From an uncultured Clostridia bacterium (GTDB taxonomy: Bacteria > Bacillota > Clostridia > Oscillospirales > CAG-272), in contig CALXXF010000013.1 of the NCBI GenBank assembly GCA_944392615.1, positions 1 through 59,330 of the forward strand: a DNA stretch of 59,330 nucleotides. The letters run 5' to 3'. Below the pieces are notes generated by a model, which saw nothing but the letters and a program-made list of their open reading frames with translations, was not told the origin of the DNA and did no database searches. The position numbers and the translations under genes were made by a program. Shown in pieces: positions 57,404 to 59,330 of this stretch; position 1 is the stretch's first letter, and each line of letters begins with the position of its first letter.

Positions 57404-58729
57404 ATGAAAATAACATTTATGGGTGCAGGCAGCACGGTATTTGCAAAGAATGTTTTGGGCGACACAATGTTGACCGAGGCTCTGCGTGAGTGTGAAATCG
57501 CACTTTATGATATTGACAGCGAAAGGCTGGATGAGAGCTATTCGCTTATATGCGCACTTAATGAAAACATAAATGAAGGCAGGGCACATATAGAAAAGTA
57601 TCTCGGAGTCGAAAACAGAAAAGACGCGCTTCGCAAAGCCAGGTATGTGATAAACGCCATACAGGTCGGCGGCTACGAGCCTTGCACTGTCATAGATTTT
57701 GAGATTCCAAAGAAATTCGGACTAAGGCAGACAATAGGAGATACTCTCGGAATAGGGGGTATTTTCAGGGGACTCAGGACCATAGCCGTACTTGAAGGGT
57801 TTGCGCGCGATATGGAGGAGGTATGCCCGGATGCATGGTTCCTCAATTACACTAATCCAATGGCAATACTCAGCGGTTACATGCAGAGATATACCGGCGT
57901 CAAAACTGTAGGTCTGTGTCATTCCGTGCAGTGGTGCTCGCACGCGCTTCTCAGCAGCCTGGGAATGAACGATAAGCTTGAGGGCAGAAAAGAGCTTATA
58001 GCCGGAATAAATCACATGGCATGGCTTCTTGATATCCGTGACAGGGAGGGAAACGACCTGTACCCTGAGATAAGGAAAAGGGCAGCTCAGAAAAATGCAA
58101 CCGAAAAGCATAGTGACATGATACGGTTCGACTATATAGACAAACTGGGATATTACTGCACCGAATCAAGCGAGCACAACGCGGAGTACAACTGCTTTTA
58201 TCTGAAGCCGGATAAACCTGAGCTGATTGAAAAATTCAATATACCTCTCGACGAATATCCCAGAAGATGCGTTGAACAAATCGCAAACTGGAAAAAGCAG
58301 AAGGACGACATAATGGCCGGCGGCAAACCGTCTCACAGACGAACCGGGGAGTATGCCTCTTATATAATGGAGGCAATGGAAACCGGAAAGCCGTATAAAA
58401 TAGGCGGGAATGTTCTCAACAATCACCTGATAGATAACCTCCCTGAAGAGGCGTGCGTTGAGGTCCCCTGTATGGTTGACAATTACGGGATCTCCCCGAC
58501 TCATGTAGGCAAGCTGCCATTGCAGCTCGCTGCCATGAACATGACTAATATAAACTGTCAGCTGCTTACAATAGAGGCGGCTGTGAAAAGAGACATGAAT
58601 CACGTATACCAGGCGGCGATGCTCGACCCACACACCGGAGCTCAGCTTTGCCCTGATGAGATCGTGAAAATGTGCAACGCTCTGAAGGAAGCACACGAAA
58701 AAGCCGGATTTCCGATATTTGCGTTATAA
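57404..58729 (+). CDS. GH4 family glycosidase (alpha-galactosidase/alpha-glucosidase type)
   Basis: A 441-residue NAD- and Mn-dependent glycosidase of family GH4, which cleaves by a redox-elimination mechanism. NAD-binding start ITFMGAGSTVFAKNVLGD, then INAIQVGGYEP, GDTLGIGGIFRGLRTI, the FLNYTNPMAI substrate region, CHSVQ with the metal-binding Cys, and INHMAWLL with the metal-binding His. The pattern LGIGGIFRGLRT and length match the MelA-type alpha-galactosidase/alpha-glucosidase subgroup rather than 6-phospho-glycosidases, but galactosidase, glucosidase or glucuronidase activity cannot be separated by eye. It is cytoplasmic (no signal peptide). Its place after the transport operon suggests it processes an imported oligosaccharide. 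Confidence 0.9.
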   Translation: MKITFMGAGSTVFAKNVLGDTMLTEALRECEIALYDIDSERLDESYSLICALNENINEGRAHIEKYLGVENRKDALRKARYVINAIQVGGYEPCTVIDFEIPKKFGLRQTIGDTLGIGGIFRGLRTIAVLEGFARDMEEVCPDAWFLNYTNPMAILSGYMQRYTGVKTVGLCHSVQWCSHALLSSLGMNDKLEGRKELIAGINHMAWLLDIRDREGNDLYPEIRKRAAQKNATEKHSDMIRFDYIDKLGYYCTESSEHNAEYNCFYLKPDKPELIEKFNIPLDEYPRRCVEQIANWKKQKDDIMAGGKPSHRRTGEYASYIMEAMETGKPYKIGGNVLNNHLIDNLPEEACVEVPCMVDNYGISPTHVGKLPLQLAAMNMTNINCQLLTIEAAVKRDMNHVYQAAMLDPHTGAQLCPDEIVKMCNALKEAHEKAGFPIFAL

Positions 58730-59250
58730 ATGAGTATGATGACCATGCCGCAGGGCAGGTGTAAATCAAAAGGAATAAGTATGCGTATATCAGGAAACAA
58801 ACGGCTTATAAAATCACATTGAATTTACAAAAGTCTCAAAGCCGGCATCGTGACAGTCGCTTTTATGCAGCGGTCCCGATGCTGTCTTTGTGTTTATATA
58901 CTTCGGCGCATGCGACCTGTCATGAGCTTAAAAGGGCAGGTATAAATATTATGAACCAGTGTAAAGAGTATGCACAGAGGGCAAAACGACCGGCATTCAG
59001 ATAAAGGGGCATTGCCGGGGAAAGCTAAATGCTAAAAGTCAGCACGTAAGATTTGAAAGTGAAGGTGTGCTCCGCGTGCTTCTGTTAAAGCCTGTCGTTA
59101 TGAAATAAGATGCCACGGCGGATCTTTGGATTATATGAATCTGACAAACAGAGCGAACGGATGAAGCGCCGGAAAGCGCATGTGCAAAATATTTCCGGAA
59201 ATGTATCCGGACGAAGAGCTTTTTATGAACAACAGCCCTCGTCTTTAAAA
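58730..59250. other. intergenic region, no gene found
   Basis: No open frame with a ribosome binding site or family resemblance (a 61-codon frame at 58819-59004 is not credible). No clear promoter or terminator for the GH4 gene is seen within it. Confidence 0.5.
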
Positions 59251-59330
59251 CACAAGGGGCTGAGTCATTAACTTAGCCCCCAAAAAGAAAAAAAGCGGAT
59301 GTTCTTTACCAAAAGGTATTGAGCATCCGC
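59251..59330 (-). terminator. two hairpins forming a minus-strand terminator for a gene right of the window
   Basis: GCGGATG (59295-59301) pairs with CATCCGC (59324-59330), and on the minus strand TTTTTTTCTTTTT follows, a strong terminator. A second hairpin, GGGGCT-AGT with ACT-AGCCCC (59251-59281), lies just beyond it. A convergent gene must lie to the right. Confidence 0.8.

Noticed and set aside
58819..59004. 61-codon frame after the GH4 gene
   Set aside because: No ribosome binding site and no similarity to any known family.
1..59330. tRNA or rRNA genes
   Set aside because: No T-loop (GTTCRA) plus acceptor-stem pairs or rRNA conserved segments were found on either strand.

Overview
This window looks like chromosome from a spore-forming, Gram-positive-type (monoderm) member of the class Clostridia, probably an uncultured gut species. 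The evidence is a clear sporulation sigma factor G, Bacillota-type neighbours (ylxM-ffh-rpsP-khpA, a YlbF-family protein, Mini-III, a ROK glucokinase), strong GGAGG ribosome binding sites, lipoprotein signals and surface proteins that end in membrane anchors. Base composition is about half G+C. No tRNA or rRNA gene was seen. The species cannot be named from the sequence alone.

Layout. 1-76 is the 3' end of a group II intron (domains V and VI) whose body lies to the left of the window. 324-3157 is the signal recognition particle/ribosomal protein operon ylxM-ffh-rpsP-khpA with its own promoter and terminator. 3273-8339 (minus strand) holds a lipoprotein amidase with two identical catalytic domains, sigG, hisS and a zinc-ribbon membrane protein. 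8701-10849 is a three-gene set (NusG domain II protein, Gx/EetB-like membrane protein, ApbE flavin transferase) resembling part of flavin-based extracellular electron transfer loci. 10995-19912 is an information-processing run: miaB, a YlbF-family gene, mutS, a small membrane protein, mutL, tgt. 20089-28652 is mixed: DUF1385, a Gfo/Idh/MocA oxidoreductase, an O-antigen-ligase-like protein with a nucleotidyltransferase, bioY, a ROK kinase and mrnC. 28946-31715 is a NatAB-type ABC exporter with an accessory protein. 32011-36456 is a membrane-anchored GH92 alpha-mannosidase. 36631-42078 holds an acetyltransferase, GTP-type PEP carboxykinase, a small DUF6472 protein, an Ogg-type DNA glycosylase and a DUF6062 protein.

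The most interesting region is 42898-57125. A strong promoter, a leader of nearly 500 nt and seven codirectional genes run to one terminator. The genes encode a giant non-lipoprotein solute-binding protein with carbohydrate-binding-like modules, two permeases, an NHL-TPR-Yip1 membrane protein, a 1336-residue DUF5696 protein, and two more permeases. No ATPase is present. This looks like a large surface glycan capture and import machine; a GH4 glycosidase follows it, and the GH92 enzyme lies upstream, so mannose- or galactose-containing glycans are plausible substrates.

Two themes run through the window. First, short tandem repeats are unusually common, both inside genes (amidase, mutL, DUF1385, DUF5696) and between genes, and they are usually in-frame multiples of three when inside genes. 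Second, most recognisable promoters carry an extended -10 element (TGn directly before TATAAT).
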